From NCBI RefSeq assembly GCF_937958655.1, contig NZ_CALGNH010000006.1, forward strand, positions 1 to 64,000: a stretch of 64,000 nt of DNA. Direction: 5' to 3'. The notes under the pieces are model-generated. The model was not told where the DNA came from, did no database searches, and saw nothing but the letters and a program-made list of their open reading frames with translations. This stretch comes from an uncultured Winogradskyella sp. (GTDB taxonomy: Bacteria; Bacteroidota; Bacteroidia; Flavobacteriales; Flavobacteriaceae). Both the position numbers and the translations under genes were made by a program. Of the stretch, positions 43,145-51,064 are shown piece after piece (within the stretch, counting starts at the first letter, position 1; each line of letters begins with the position of its first letter).

Positions 43145-43152
43145 TACATTTG
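43145..43152 (+). promoter_or_regulatory. promoter TTG-N20-TACATTTG of the tRNA cluster
   Basis: TTG at 43122-43124 stands 20 nt before the -7 box TACATTTG (43145-43152), a full consensus pair. The start site would be near 43158, about 33 nt before tRNA-Ser. Confidence 0.8.
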
Positions 43153-43190
43153 CAACCGCATTTTTAAAGAACGTTCTTTAAATAATTTTA

Positions 43191-43274
43191 GGAGAGGTGC
43201 CAGAGTGGTAATGGAGCAGATTGCTAATCTGTCAACGCGTAAGTGTTGCCCGGGTTCGAATCCCGGTCTCTCCG
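43191..43274 (+). tRNA. tRNA-Ser (anticodon GCU)
   Basis: It is 84 nt. The acceptor GGAGAGG pairs with TCTCTCC at 43267-43273 with one G-U. The anticodon arm CAGATT-GCT-AATCTG reads AGC/AGU Ser codons. There is a long variable arm, and the T-arm has GGTTCGAATCC. CCA is not encoded: the discriminator G is followed by CAAAA. Confidence 0.95.
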
Positions 43275-43294
43275 CAAAATGATAACCGATTTTT

Positions 43295-43369
43295 CGGGGT
43301 GTAGCGTAGCCCGGTTATCGCGCCGCGTTTGGGACGCGGAGGTCGCAGGTTCGAATCCTGCCACCCCGA
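43295..43369 (+). tRNA. tRNA-Pro (anticodon UGG)
   Basis: It is 75 nt. The acceptor CGGGGTG pairs perfectly with CACCCCG at 43362-43368, discriminator A. The anticodon arm CCGCG-TTTGGGA-CGCGG has anticodon TGG. The T-arm has GGTTCGAATCC. CCA is not encoded. Confidence 0.95.
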
Positions 43370-43488
43370 CAAATAGCTTAAATAAGATTTGTTGAAATTT
43401 AGTTTCTCAAAAATTATTTTAAGCTTTTGCAAAAAGTAATACGTTTTGCATTAACTCTTTTCAAAATCAGCATAACTGATCTTTGAAT

Positions 43489-43562
43489 GGTCGCGTAGCT
43501 CAGCTGGATAGAGCATCTGCCTTCTAAGCAGACGGTCACAGGTTCGAATCCTGTCGCGATCA
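43489..43562 (+). tRNA. tRNA-Arg (anticodon UCU)
   Basis: It is 74 nt. The acceptor GGTCGCG pairs with CGCGATC at 43555-43561 with one G-U. The anticodon arm TCTGC-CTTCTAA-GCAGA has anticodon TCT. The T-arm has GGTTCGAATCC. CCA is not encoded. Its last 16 or so bases are repeated about 110 nt downstream. Confidence 0.95.
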
Positions 43563-43582
43563 CGAATACTTAGTTCGATAAG

Positions 43583-43614
43583 AAAAAACGCCAAGTTTAC
43601 TTGAGCGTTTTTTT
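43583..43614 (+). terminator. terminator of the tRNA cluster
   Basis: A6-CGCCAAGT pairs with ACTTGAGCG-T7 (one bulged A) around TT. It follows tRNA-Arg by 20 nt. Confidence 0.8.
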
Positions 43615-43656
43615 GTTTGAACTATTTTAAAAGCGGAAGGCTTTGGATCATAAAGT

Positions 43657-43673
43657 AATCCTGTCGCGATCAC
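43657..43673 (+). repeat. 17-bp direct repeat of the tRNA-Arg 3' end
   Basis: AATCCTGTCGCGATCAC at 43657-43673 is identical to 43547-43563, the T-arm/acceptor end of tRNA-Arg. No other part of a tRNA is present, so it is not a second gene. tRNA 3'-end repeats are the usual attachment sites of integrative elements. Here only about 93 nt separate the copies, holding the tRNA terminator, so nothing remains of any inserted element. Confidence 0.75.
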
Positions 43674-43726
43674 ATTAAGCCATTTCTTAACAGAGGCGGC
43701 TTTTTTGTTTACTAAAAATTTGGATA

Positions 43727-44458
43727 TTATTTTGCCAATAAAGCGGCACCCAATATACCAGCATTATTTTGGTAAGCTGCAGGGATAACGGGAGTTTTTA
43801 TTCGTATTTGATCTTTAAATTCATCAAAATTTTTACTTGTACCACCACCAATAATAATTAAATCTGGAGAGAATAATTTTTCAATTAAACGAAGAAATTT
43901 ATGAACACGTTTTCCCCATTCTGTATACGAAAGATGATTCCTTTTTCTTGCAGAATTAGCGGCATAGTATTCTATACGTTTGTATTTTTTGTAAGGTATG
44001 GATCCTAATTCAAAATTTGGGATTAACTGACCATTATAAAATGCACCAGAGCCAATACCTGTTCCTAGTGTAATCATAAACACCAGTCCTTTTTTTCCTT
44101 TACCAGATCCAAAAGATATTGCTGCTAAGCCTGCTGCATCCGCATCATTGGCTACTTTAAATTTTAGACCTGTTCGTTTTTCAAAAAGCGATTCTACATT
44201 TACACCTCTCCAGCTTTTATGAATGTTTACACTAGTGTGGGCAACACCATGAGTAACCAAAGCAGGAAATCCACAACCTACGCTTCCTTTCCAGTTAAAA
44301 TGATCCACTAAATCCTTTACAATATTTGCTACGTCAGAAGGTTTTGCTCCTTCAGGCGTTGGTATACGATGGCGCTCAGTAACTAGTTCACCAGTTTCAA
44401 TATTAACAATAGCTCCTTTAATGCCTGAACCTCCAATGTCAATTCCGAGTAGTTCCAT
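43727..44458 (-). CDS. ppgK: polyphosphate glucokinase (ROK family)
   Basis: It encodes 243 aa. The phosphate motif LGIDIGGSGIKGAIVN lies at the N-terminus, followed by VGCGFPALVTHGV, the catalytic Asp in VANDADAAGLAA, the second phosphate loop FMITLGTGIGSGAF and LIIIGGGTSKNFDEF. The length and the short N-lobe match PpgK, which phosphorylates glucose with polyphosphate (and often ATP), rather than the 300-aa ROK repressors. It is cytosolic. It is divergent from the hypothetical gene at 44570. A minus-strand TATGTTTG box at 44518-44525 could be its promoter. Confidence 0.88.
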   Translation of the reverse strand: MELLGIDIGGSGIKGAIVNIETGELVTERHRIPTPEGAKPSDVANIVKDLVDHFNWKGSVGCGFPALVTHGVAHTSVNIHKSWRGVNVESLFEKRTGLKFKVANDADAAGLAAISFGSGKGKKGLVFMITLGTGIGSGAFYNGQLIPNFELGSIPYKKYKRIEYYAANSARKRNHLSYTEWGKRVHKFLRLIEKLFSPDLIIIGGGTSKNFDEFKDQIRIKTPVIPAAYQNNAGILGAALLAK

Positions 44459-44569
44459 TTTATTTAAATATCAGTTGTTGCGTGTTATTTAATAGGTTGT
44501 TAAATATAATTAAAATGCAAACATATTAGAAGCCTTTCTTATATCGTTTATTTATTATACTTTGTAAAC

Positions 44570-45163
44570 ATGTCTAAATATTTAAAGGATAGGGCTTTTA
44601 CAGACTACGTGCATCAAAAGCTTGCAGTTCCTCTCATTTATAAGCCACTTAACTGGACGGAAGTAAAGCTGCGTAAAGATTATGCGAAGTATATTGATAT
44701 GATGGATGGCATTGATTATGTTTTTAGAAATGGCGATGATATAATGAGTGTACAAGAACGGTTTAGAGAGAAAAAGTATGAGAATTTTTCGGACTTTACG
44801 ATTAGATATCGAAGAGATTCAAACAAAGTAGAGGATAGGCATGAATCTGAATACTATAAAATGAAAGCCCATTATTTTACCTATGGCATCATAGATAGTG
44901 CTAAAACTGAATGTGATGAAGCTACTAGTTTCGTCAAATACGCCATCATAGATTTAAAAAGAGTTTATGAAAAACTCGATTTGAAAGCAATTTATATTTC
45001 AGATAACAAAGAGAATAAATGCAAAATTATTGAAGGTAATCGCATAGAATGTCCTGTAAAATATAATACAGATGGTTCATCTTCCTTTTTTCCGATCGAC
45101 ATTACCTTTCTTGTGCAATTATGGGGAGAAGAAATGCTCGTCGCTCAAAAAGGCTTTTTATAA
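44570..45163 (+). CDS. hypothetical protein upstream of the DNA repair cassette
   Basis: It encodes 197 aa, soluble, with no signal peptide. I cannot name a family. Visible features are a mixed alpha/beta composition, GIDYVFRNGDDIMSVQERFR (about 47-66), FSDFTIRYRRD, HESEYYKMKAHYFTYGI (about 91-107) and a C-terminal FLVQLWGEEMLVAQKGF. The Asp49...Gln-Glu-Arg64 arrangement on alternating strands loosely recalls PD-(D/E)XK nucleases, but the key Lys is not in the standard place. The exonuclease gene starts 60 nt downstream on the same strand, so it may be part of the repair locus. Confidence 0.55.
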   Translation: MSKYLKDRAFTDYVHQKLAVPLIYKPLNWTEVKLRKDYAKYIDMMDGIDYVFRNGDDIMSVQERFREKKYENFSDFTIRYRRDSNKVEDRHESEYYKMKAHYFTYGIIDSAKTECDEATSFVKYAIIDLKRVYEKLDLKAIYISDNKENKCKIIEGNRIECPVKYNTDGSSSFFPIDITFLVQLWGEEMLVAQKGFL

Positions 45164-45223
45164 TCTAAATTTAACGAAACCTTATCAATAATTTCGTGTC
45201 TTTTTCAATAGCTTCGTTATGCG

Positions 45224-46258
45224 ATGTCAACCGAAAAAAATCTTATAAAATTTACTAAAAAAGGAATTTATTGTCCGCAGGGCAACTTCTATTTAGACCC
45301 TTGGTATCCTGTAGATTTTGCCATTATTTCTCATGGGCATGCAGACCATGCACGGTGGGGAATGAAGCACTATCTCTGCACAGACGATTCTAAAGCAATT
45401 TTACAGCATCGTTTGGGCGTAGATATCAATATTGAAAGTTTACCTTATAACAAGGCTATTTCAGTAAATGGTGTAAAAGTGAGTTTTCATCCTGCTGGTC
45501 ATGTCATAGGTTCTGCTCAAATCAGATTAGAATATAAAGGCTACGTGGTTGTTTTCACTGGCGATTATAAAACACAACCGGATTTTATCACTAAACCGTT
45601 CGAATCCATAAAGTGCAACACCTTTATTACTGAAAGCACTTTTGGTTTGCCAATATACCATTGGAAAAAGGAGGCAACACTTCAACAAGATTTACACCAT
45701 TGGGTAAAAACAAATCAATCTAACAATAGGACTTCCGTGTTTTTAGGCTATTCGTTAGGAAAAGCACAGCGTTTAATGTCGCTTTTAGAAGGCTGTGACG
45801 CTATTTATGTACATCGTGCTATTCATAATTTAAATCAAGCTATATCAGGTTCAGGAATTCAACTTCCTGAAACTCAATTATGGTCAGTAGATTTAGATAA
45901 GAAAACGCTTCAAAATAAAATCATCATTGCACCACCAGCAATTTTAGGTTCTCGAATGCTTAAACGAGTACCAAATCCTGCAACTGCCATTTGCTCTGGT
46001 TGGATGCAGATAAGAGGAAACCGACGTTGGCAAGCTGTAGATGCTGGTTTTGCTGTAAGTGACCACGCAGATTGGAATGGTTTAATAGATGCTGTTAAGG
46101 CTTCAGAAGCAGAGCAAGTATATGTTACGCATGGTTCGCAAGCCGTATTTTCAAAATATTTGAATGAGATTGGAATTAAAGCCAATGAACTCATTACTGA
46201 ATATGGCGATGAAGCTTTAGCAAAAGCAGAAATAAAAGAAAACAAAGTTGATGTATAA
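45224..46258 (+). CDS. ligase-associated DNA damage response exonuclease (MBL/beta-CASP fold)
   Basis: It encodes 344 aa. The metallo-beta-lactamase motif ISHGHADHARWG (HxHxDH) lies at about 32-43, followed by HPAGHVIGSAQIRLE, VVFTGDYKTQ and TFITESTFGLP. A beta-CASP-like insert contains GYSLGKAQRLMSLLEG, and it ends with SDHADWNGLIDAV and YVTHGS. This matches the exonuclease of the bacterial Lhr/LigB-type repair cassette. It is the first of four genes in the order exonuclease, ligase, helicase, PdeM. It is separated from the ligase by 117 nt containing palindromic elements. Confidence 0.92.
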   Translation: MSTEKNLIKFTKKGIYCPQGNFYLDPWYPVDFAIISHGHADHARWGMKHYLCTDDSKAILQHRLGVDINIESLPYNKAISVNGVKVSFHPAGHVIGSAQIRLEYKGYVVVFTGDYKTQPDFITKPFESIKCNTFITESTFGLPIYHWKKEATLQQDLHHWVKTNQSNNRTSVFLGYSLGKAQRLMSLLEGCDAIYVHRAIHNLNQAISGSGIQLPETQLWSVDLDKKTLQNKIIIAPPAILGSRMLKRVPNPATAICSGWMQIRGNRRWQAVDAGFAVSDHADWNGLIDAVKASEAEQVYVTHGSQAVFSKYLNEIGIKANELITEYGDEALAKAEIKENKVDV

Positions 46259-46293
46259 AATTTGCAAGAGCATTAATCTTGAAAAGAGGAATT

Positions 46294-46309
46294 GTCCCCT
46301 AGAGGGGAC
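46294..46309. repeat. palindrome GTCCCCTAGAGGGGAC
   Basis: It is a 7-bp perfect stem (GTCCCCT/AGGGGAC) with a 2-nt centre, followed by TTTAGGGG, a third copy of the GGGG core. I recall similar CCCCT/AGGGG pieces scattered in flavobacterial intergenic DNA. It lies between the exonuclease and ligase genes. Confidence 0.5.
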
Positions 46310-46343
46310 TTTAGGGGTGTTTTTAGAAAGTGATTCGACTAAC

Positions 46344-46371
46344 CGGGAAGAGATTCCCACTATCGCGGCAA
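46344..46371. repeat. REP-like hairpin just upstream of the ligase gene
   Basis: GGGAA (46345-46349) pairs with TTCCC (46354-46358) around a GAGA tetraloop, followed by a degenerate CGCGGCAAT. It resembles the GATTCCCGC...GCGGGAAT interspersed elements of Bacteroidota. It ends 5 nt before the ligase ATG and might affect its translation; that is speculative. Confidence 0.4.
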
Positions 46372-46375
46372 TAAG

Positions 46376-47965
46376 ATGAAGCTATTCTCAGACCTCATTA
46401 GCGCCATAGAAATCACCAACAAAACCAATGCTAAAATTGAAGCTTTGGTCAACTATTTTAAAATTGCCCCAAACAAAGATAAATTATGGTTAATTGCCTT
46501 ATTTACTGGGAAGCGACCATCACGGCCCGTCAAAACCACACTGATGCGTCAATGGTGTATGGAACTAACGCAATTACCAGAATGGTTATTTTTAGAAAGT
46601 TACAGTACCGTTGGTGATTTGGGCGAAACCATGGCCTTATTGTTGCCTGAACCCCATCATAACTTAGACTTGTCTTTACACGAATGGATGACCGAATTAA
46701 AAGCCTTAAAGCCCAAAACGGAAGATGAGAAGAAAACGTTTGTGTTAGAGGCGTGGTCTGGTTTAGATCAACAAGAACGACTCATTTTTAATAAATTGAT
46801 TGGTGGTAGTTTTAGAATTGGTGTTTCAAAAAAGACCTTAGTAAATGCATTAGCAAAGCTTACAAATATTGATGCTAACCAATTGATGCATAGTATTATT
46901 GGTAATTGGGATGTAGATTCTATTGCTTTTGAAGAGTTGATAAACGGTAGTCATATCAATTATGATAATTCTAAACCATATCCATTTTGTTTGGCTTATG
47001 CTTTAGAAAAGGAATTACCAGAATTAGGTGAACCAAAGGATTGGATAGTTGAGCAGAAGTGGGATGGTATTCGTGGGCAAATTGTGAAGCGAAATAATGA
47101 AATCTATATATGGTCACGAGGTGAAGAGTTGGTGACCAAGCAGTTTCCTGAGTTGGTGGAAGCTATGAGCAATTTTAAGGATGATTTTGTAATCGATGGC
47201 GAAATACTGGCCATGAAAGACAATGATGTGTTGCTATTCAACGATTTACAGAAACGGCTCAATCGAAAGAATGTTACTAAGAAACTTTTAGAAGACGTTC
47301 CTGTTGGGTTTAAAGCTTATGATATTTTAGAATACAATGGTAATGATATTAGGGAAGTACCTTTTGCTCAACGACGAGAACGGCTAGAATCTATTTTTAA
47401 TTCAGTAGCTCTACCAAACCATATTAAATTATCCTTTATAGTTGATTTTACAAAATGGGAAGAGCTTCATGCTATAAGAGATAATTCCAGAACCATTAAT
47501 AGCGAAGGATTAATGCTAAAGCAGAAGAAATCACCATATCACACAGGTCGAAAAAAAGGCGATTGGTGGAAATGGAAAGTTGATCCTTTAACCATTGATG
47601 CAGTAATGATTTATGCACAAAAGGGTAGTGGACGACGAAGTTCAAAATATACAGACTATACATTTGCTGTTAAAAAGGATGATGCCTTAGTTACTGTGGC
47701 AAAGGCTTATTCAGGATTAACAGACAAGGAAATCACAGAAATATCACAATGGGTAAATAAGAATGCCATAGAAAAATTTGGACCAGTGAGAACGGTAAAA
47801 CCTGAATTGGTATTTGAAATTGCTTTTGAAGGCATAGCATTAAGTAATCGTCATAAATCTGGTGTAGCATTACGATTTCCACGAATTTCAAGATGGCGCA
47901 AAGATAAACCTGTTGAAGAGATTGACACCATAGAAACCGTTAAACAATTAATCACAGCACCTTGA
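46376..47965 (+). CDS. ATP-dependent DNA ligase (cassette type)
   Basis: It encodes 529 aa. An N-terminal DNA-binding domain (1 to about 200, with ERLIFNKLIGGSFRIGVSKK) precedes the nucleotidyltransferase domain: catalytic Lys228 in EQKWDGIRGQ, IDGEILAM, VPVGFKAYDILEYNG, SEGLMLKQ and WWKWKVDPLTIDAVMIYA. The C-terminal OB domain ends VALRFPRISRWRKDKP. This is the bacterial LigB-like enzyme of the ligase-associated repair cassette, separate from the essential NAD-dependent LigA. Its stop overlaps the helicase TTG start by 4 nt. Confidence 0.95.
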   Translation: MKLFSDLISAIEITNKTNAKIEALVNYFKIAPNKDKLWLIALFTGKRPSRPVKTTLMRQWCMELTQLPEWLFLESYSTVGDLGETMALLLPEPHHNLDLSLHEWMTELKALKPKTEDEKKTFVLEAWSGLDQQERLIFNKLIGGSFRIGVSKKTLVNALAKLTNIDANQLMHSIIGNWDVDSIAFEELINGSHINYDNSKPYPFCLAYALEKELPELGEPKDWIVEQKWDGIRGQIVKRNNEIYIWSRGEELVTKQFPELVEAMSNFKDDFVIDGEILAMKDNDVLLFNDLQKRLNRKNVTKKLLEDVPVGFKAYDILEYNGNDIREVPFAQRRERLESIFNSVALPNHIKLSFIVDFTKWEELHAIRDNSRTINSEGLMLKQKKSPYHTGRKKGDWWKWKVDPLTIDAVMIYAQKGSGRRSSKYTDYTFAVKKDDALVTVAKAYSGLTDKEITEISQWVNKNAIEKFGPVRTVKPELVFEIAFEGIALSNRHKSGVALRFPRISRWRKDKPVEEIDTIETVKQLITAP

Positions 47966-50415
47966 GTCAATTTAGAGACAGCGAAGGCTTACGAATAATA
48001 AACACTTGGATGGCAGAAAAAGGGCATGCACCTTTTCCGTTTCAGTTGCAGACGTGGCAACGGTATGCTAATGGCTATTCTGGTATGGTCGTGGCACCAA
48101 CAGGTTTTGGTAAAACCTTTTCCGTCTTTTTAGCTGTGATCATCGATTATTTGAATCATCCTGAAAAGTATCCCAAAGGCTTAAAATTACTTTGGATTAG
48201 TCCACTGCGTTCATTGGCTAAGGATCTGGCCAAGGCTATGACGGAAGCTGTTGACGATATTGGTTTAGATTGGTCCGTACAGGTTAGAAATGGCGATACA
48301 CAAACAGCTGTGAGGCGTAAGCAGGAACGAATGATGCCAGATGTGTTGCTCACTACGCCTGAAACGATGCATTTGTTGTTTTCTCAAAAGAAGAATTCCA
48401 GATGGTTTAAAAGTGTAAAGTGTGTCGCTATTGATGAGTGGCATGAACTTATTGGAAATAAACGTGGTGTACTTACAGAATTGGCTATTTCGCAATTACG
48501 ATTTTATTCACCAAAGCTTCGTATTTGGGGAATTACAGCCACTATTGGTAATTTAGAAGACGCAAAACAAGTTCTGTTGCCTTATTCAAATTTAAAAGTC
48601 ACTCAAGTGACTGCCAAGCAAAACAAGAAATTAGATATCATCTCGGTACTTCCAGATGAGATTGAAGTTTTGCCTTGGGCAGGCCATTTGGGCACAAAAA
48701 TGGCGGATAAAATAGTACCGATTATAGAGGCCAACACCACGACTTTAATTTTTACAAACACCAGAGGACAGGCCGAATTATGGTATCAGGTATTGTTAAA
48801 TGCTCAACCCGATTTGGCTGGACTGTTAGCAATACATCATGGTTCTATTGACAAAAAACTTCGAAATTGGATTGAAGATAATATTGCTTCAGGCTATTTA
48901 AAAGCAGTGGTGTGTACGTCGTCACTCGATTTAGGTGTGGATTTTAAACCTGTAGATTGTGTCATTCAGATTGGTTCGGTAAAAGGTATTGCGCGTTTTA
49001 TGCAACGTGCTGGCAGAAGTGGGCATTCACCATTTGAGCGTTCTAAAATTTACTTCGTACCTACACATTCTTTAGAATTGGTAGAAGTTTCTGCACTAAA
49101 GCAAGCCATTAAGGAAAAGCAAATGGAATCTAGAGACCCAATGGTGTTAACCTTTGATGTTTTAGTGCAATTTATGGTCACTTTAGCTGTAGGCGAAGGT
49201 TTTAATTCAGAAGTACTTTTCAGTCGTATTCAACAAATTTATGCGTTTCAGTACCTCACCAAAGACGACTGGCAATGGTGTTTACATTATATTACTAAAG
49301 GCGGAAAAACGTTAAATTCTTATGAAGAATTTCATAAAGTAATTTTAGACGAAGATGGTAAATACAAGGTGAAAAGCCGACGTATTAGTATGTTGCATCG
49401 AATGAATATTGGTACCATAGTGAGTGAAGTTAACCTGAAAGTAAAGTATTTTTCAGGTGGCTACATTGGTATGATTGAAGAATTTTTTGTTTCTAAATTA
49501 AAACCTGGTGAAAGTTTCATTTTGGCAGGTCGCATATTAGAATTGGTTCAAATAAAAGATATGACCGTATTGGTAAGACGGAGTAAAGCAAAAAAAGCCG
49601 TGTCACCAAGTTGGTTAGGTGGTCGCTTACCTTTAACCTCTAACTTGAGTCACTATTTAAGGTTGAAACTCTCAGATGCATTAGAACCTGGGAGATTAGA
49701 AAAAGAATTACGCTTCCTAAATCCTTTAGTAAGCCGACAAGATGAGCATTCCCATATACCAAAATCAGATGAATTTTTGGTTGAATTGATAGAAACCAAG
49801 GATGGTTATCATTTATTTATGTATCCATTTGAAGGTCGTTTGGTTCATGAGGTGTTTTCGGCATTAATGGCTTATCGTATTAGTAAAATAATGCCCATAA
49901 CCTTTACAATTGCTATGAATGATTATGGCTTTGAATTGTTGAGTGACCAACCAATTCCTGTTAATGATAAAACTATTGAAGCTTTATTAAGCAAAGACAA
50001 TCTAATGGATGATGTTATTGCGAGTATTAATGCCTCAGAAATGGCATCGCGAAAGTTTAGAGATATTGCCGTTATAGCAGGTTTGGTGGTGCAATCGCAA
50101 CCAGGAACACGAAAGAACAATAAAAGCTTACAATCATCCTCAGGACTCATTTTTAGAGTATTGGAAGATTATGAACCCGACAATTTATTATTGAGACAAG
50201 CCTATACCGAAGTCTTTAATCAACAGTTAGAGGAAGCACGATTGCAGCAGGCCTTTGAACGAATATCCAAAAGTAAAATCATTGTGAAACACGCCAAGTC
50301 ATTTACACCTTTAAGTTTTCCGTTAAAGGTGGATAGTTTGCGTGGTACCATGAGTAATGAAAATTTGGATAAACGCATACAGCGCATTAAAGAACAGGCA
50401 TTTAAGTTAGATTAG
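47962..50415 (+). CDS. ligase-associated DEXH-box helicase (Lhr-Core type)
   Basis: It encodes 817 aa from a TTG at 47962 that overlaps the ligase stop (TTGA); the next Met is 16 residues in, and the segment before it (SQFRDSEGLRIINTWM) looks like real family sequence. Helicase motifs: Walker A VVAPTGFGKTFSV (about 42-54), motif II AIDEWHEL (DEWH, about 156-163), motif III GITATIGN, motif V SSLDLGVDF and motif VI MQRAGRSGHSP. Then come the winged-helix and Lhr-Core C-terminal domain. It is a 3'-5' ssDNA-dependent ATPase and translocase in characterised relatives. It is co-transcribed with ligase and PdeM. Confidence 0.95.
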   Translation: MSQFRDSEGLRIINTWMAEKGHAPFPFQLQTWQRYANGYSGMVVAPTGFGKTFSVFLAVIIDYLNHPEKYPKGLKLLWISPLRSLAKDLAKAMTEAVDDIGLDWSVQVRNGDTQTAVRRKQERMMPDVLLTTPETMHLLFSQKKNSRWFKSVKCVAIDEWHELIGNKRGVLTELAISQLRFYSPKLRIWGITATIGNLEDAKQVLLPYSNLKVTQVTAKQNKKLDIISVLPDEIEVLPWAGHLGTKMADKIVPIIEANTTTLIFTNTRGQAELWYQVLLNAQPDLAGLLAIHHGSIDKKLRNWIEDNIASGYLKAVVCTSSLDLGVDFKPVDCVIQIGSVKGIARFMQRAGRSGHSPFERSKIYFVPTHSLELVEVSALKQAIKEKQMESRDPMVLTFDVLVQFMVTLAVGEGFNSEVLFSRIQQIYAFQYLTKDDWQWCLHYITKGGKTLNSYEEFHKVILDEDGKYKVKSRRISMLHRMNIGTIVSEVNLKVKYFSGGYIGMIEEFFVSKLKPGESFILAGRILELVQIKDMTVLVRRSKAKKAVSPSWLGGRLPLTSNLSHYLRLKLSDALEPGRLEKELRFLNPLVSRQDEHSHIPKSDEFLVELIETKDGYHLFMYPFEGRLVHEVFSALMAYRISKIMPITFTIAMNDYGFELLSDQPIPVNDKTIEALLSKDNLMDDVIASINASEMASRKFRDIAVIAGLVVQSQPGTRKNNKSLQSSSGLIFRVLEDYEPDNLLLRQAYTEVFNQQLEEARLQQAFERISKSKIIVKHAKSFTPLSFPLKVDSLRGTMSNENLDKRIQRIKEQAFKLD

Positions 50416-50416
50416 A

Positions 50417-51064
50417 TTGAAAGTAATTACAGAACATATAACCATCAAAAATGAGGAATTAATCCTTACGAATCAACGTGCTATCTATTGGGAAAAGGAA
50501 AGAGCACTGATTTTGTCTGATATCCATATTGGTAAAACTGCGCATTTTAGACGTAATGGCATACCAATGCCAGATGATATTCTTCAAAAGGATTTAGAAC
50601 GTTTAAAGACCTTAATACAGCATTTTGGCGTTGCTAAATTATGGATTGTAGGCGATTTGTTTCATGCCGAAAGTAATGTGGATATGATAACATTTAGGCA
50701 ATGGTTAAGCCAGTTTGAATCACTTCAACTTATATTGATTAAAGGAAATCATGACAGACAGTCTAAGCGATTGATGGATGAATTAAACATTGACGTTGTC
50801 ACTGAATTAGTCACAGGTGCATTTAAGTTTATTCATGCTAACGAGGTTCAAAATAATGAGACTTTCACTATTTCAGGGCACACACATCCTGGTGTTTTGA
50901 TAAATGGAAAAGGAAAACAACGATTAAAATTACCCTGTTATCAAGTAACATCGTATCAGTTAATATTACCTGCATTTAGCTTATTTACTGGCCTTAATAC
51001 GCGTTCTAATCCTGATAACGCTACCTCTTATGTGTTTACGGATTCTTCCATTTTTAAATTTTAG
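50417..51064 (+). CDS. pdeM: ligase-associated metallophosphoesterase PdeM
   Basis: It encodes 215 aa from a TTG one base after the helicase stop; no nearer ATG precedes the conserved region. The calcineurin-like motifs are complete: ALILSDIHIGKTAHFRR (DxH), LWIVGDLFHAES (GDxxH), LILIKGNHDRQS (GNHD) and FTISGHTHPGVL (GHxH). In the cassette this is the DNA/phosphodiesterase partner. It is the last gene of the operon; its 3' end overlaps the convergent methyltransferase gene by 11 nt. With TTG starts on both the helicase and this gene, expression may depend on coupling to upstream translation. Confidence 0.93.
   Translation: MKVITEHITIKNEELILTNQRAIYWEKERALILSDIHIGKTAHFRRNGIPMPDDILQKDLERLKTLIQHFGVAKLWIVGDLFHAESNVDMITFRQWLSQFESLQLILIKGNHDRQSKRLMDELNIDVVTELVTGAFKFIHANEVQNNETFTISGHTHPGVLINGKGKQRLKLPCYQVTSYQLILPAFSLFTGLNTRSNPDNATSYVFTDSSIFKF

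Noticed and set aside
43070-43282. 70-aa open frame running through tRNA-Ser
   Set aside because: It overlaps the end of pgpH, the tRNA promoter and the tRNA gene; coding is not plausible.
43657-43673. A second tRNA-Arg gene
   Set aside because: Only the last 17 nt of a tRNA are present; no D-arm or anticodon arm precedes them.
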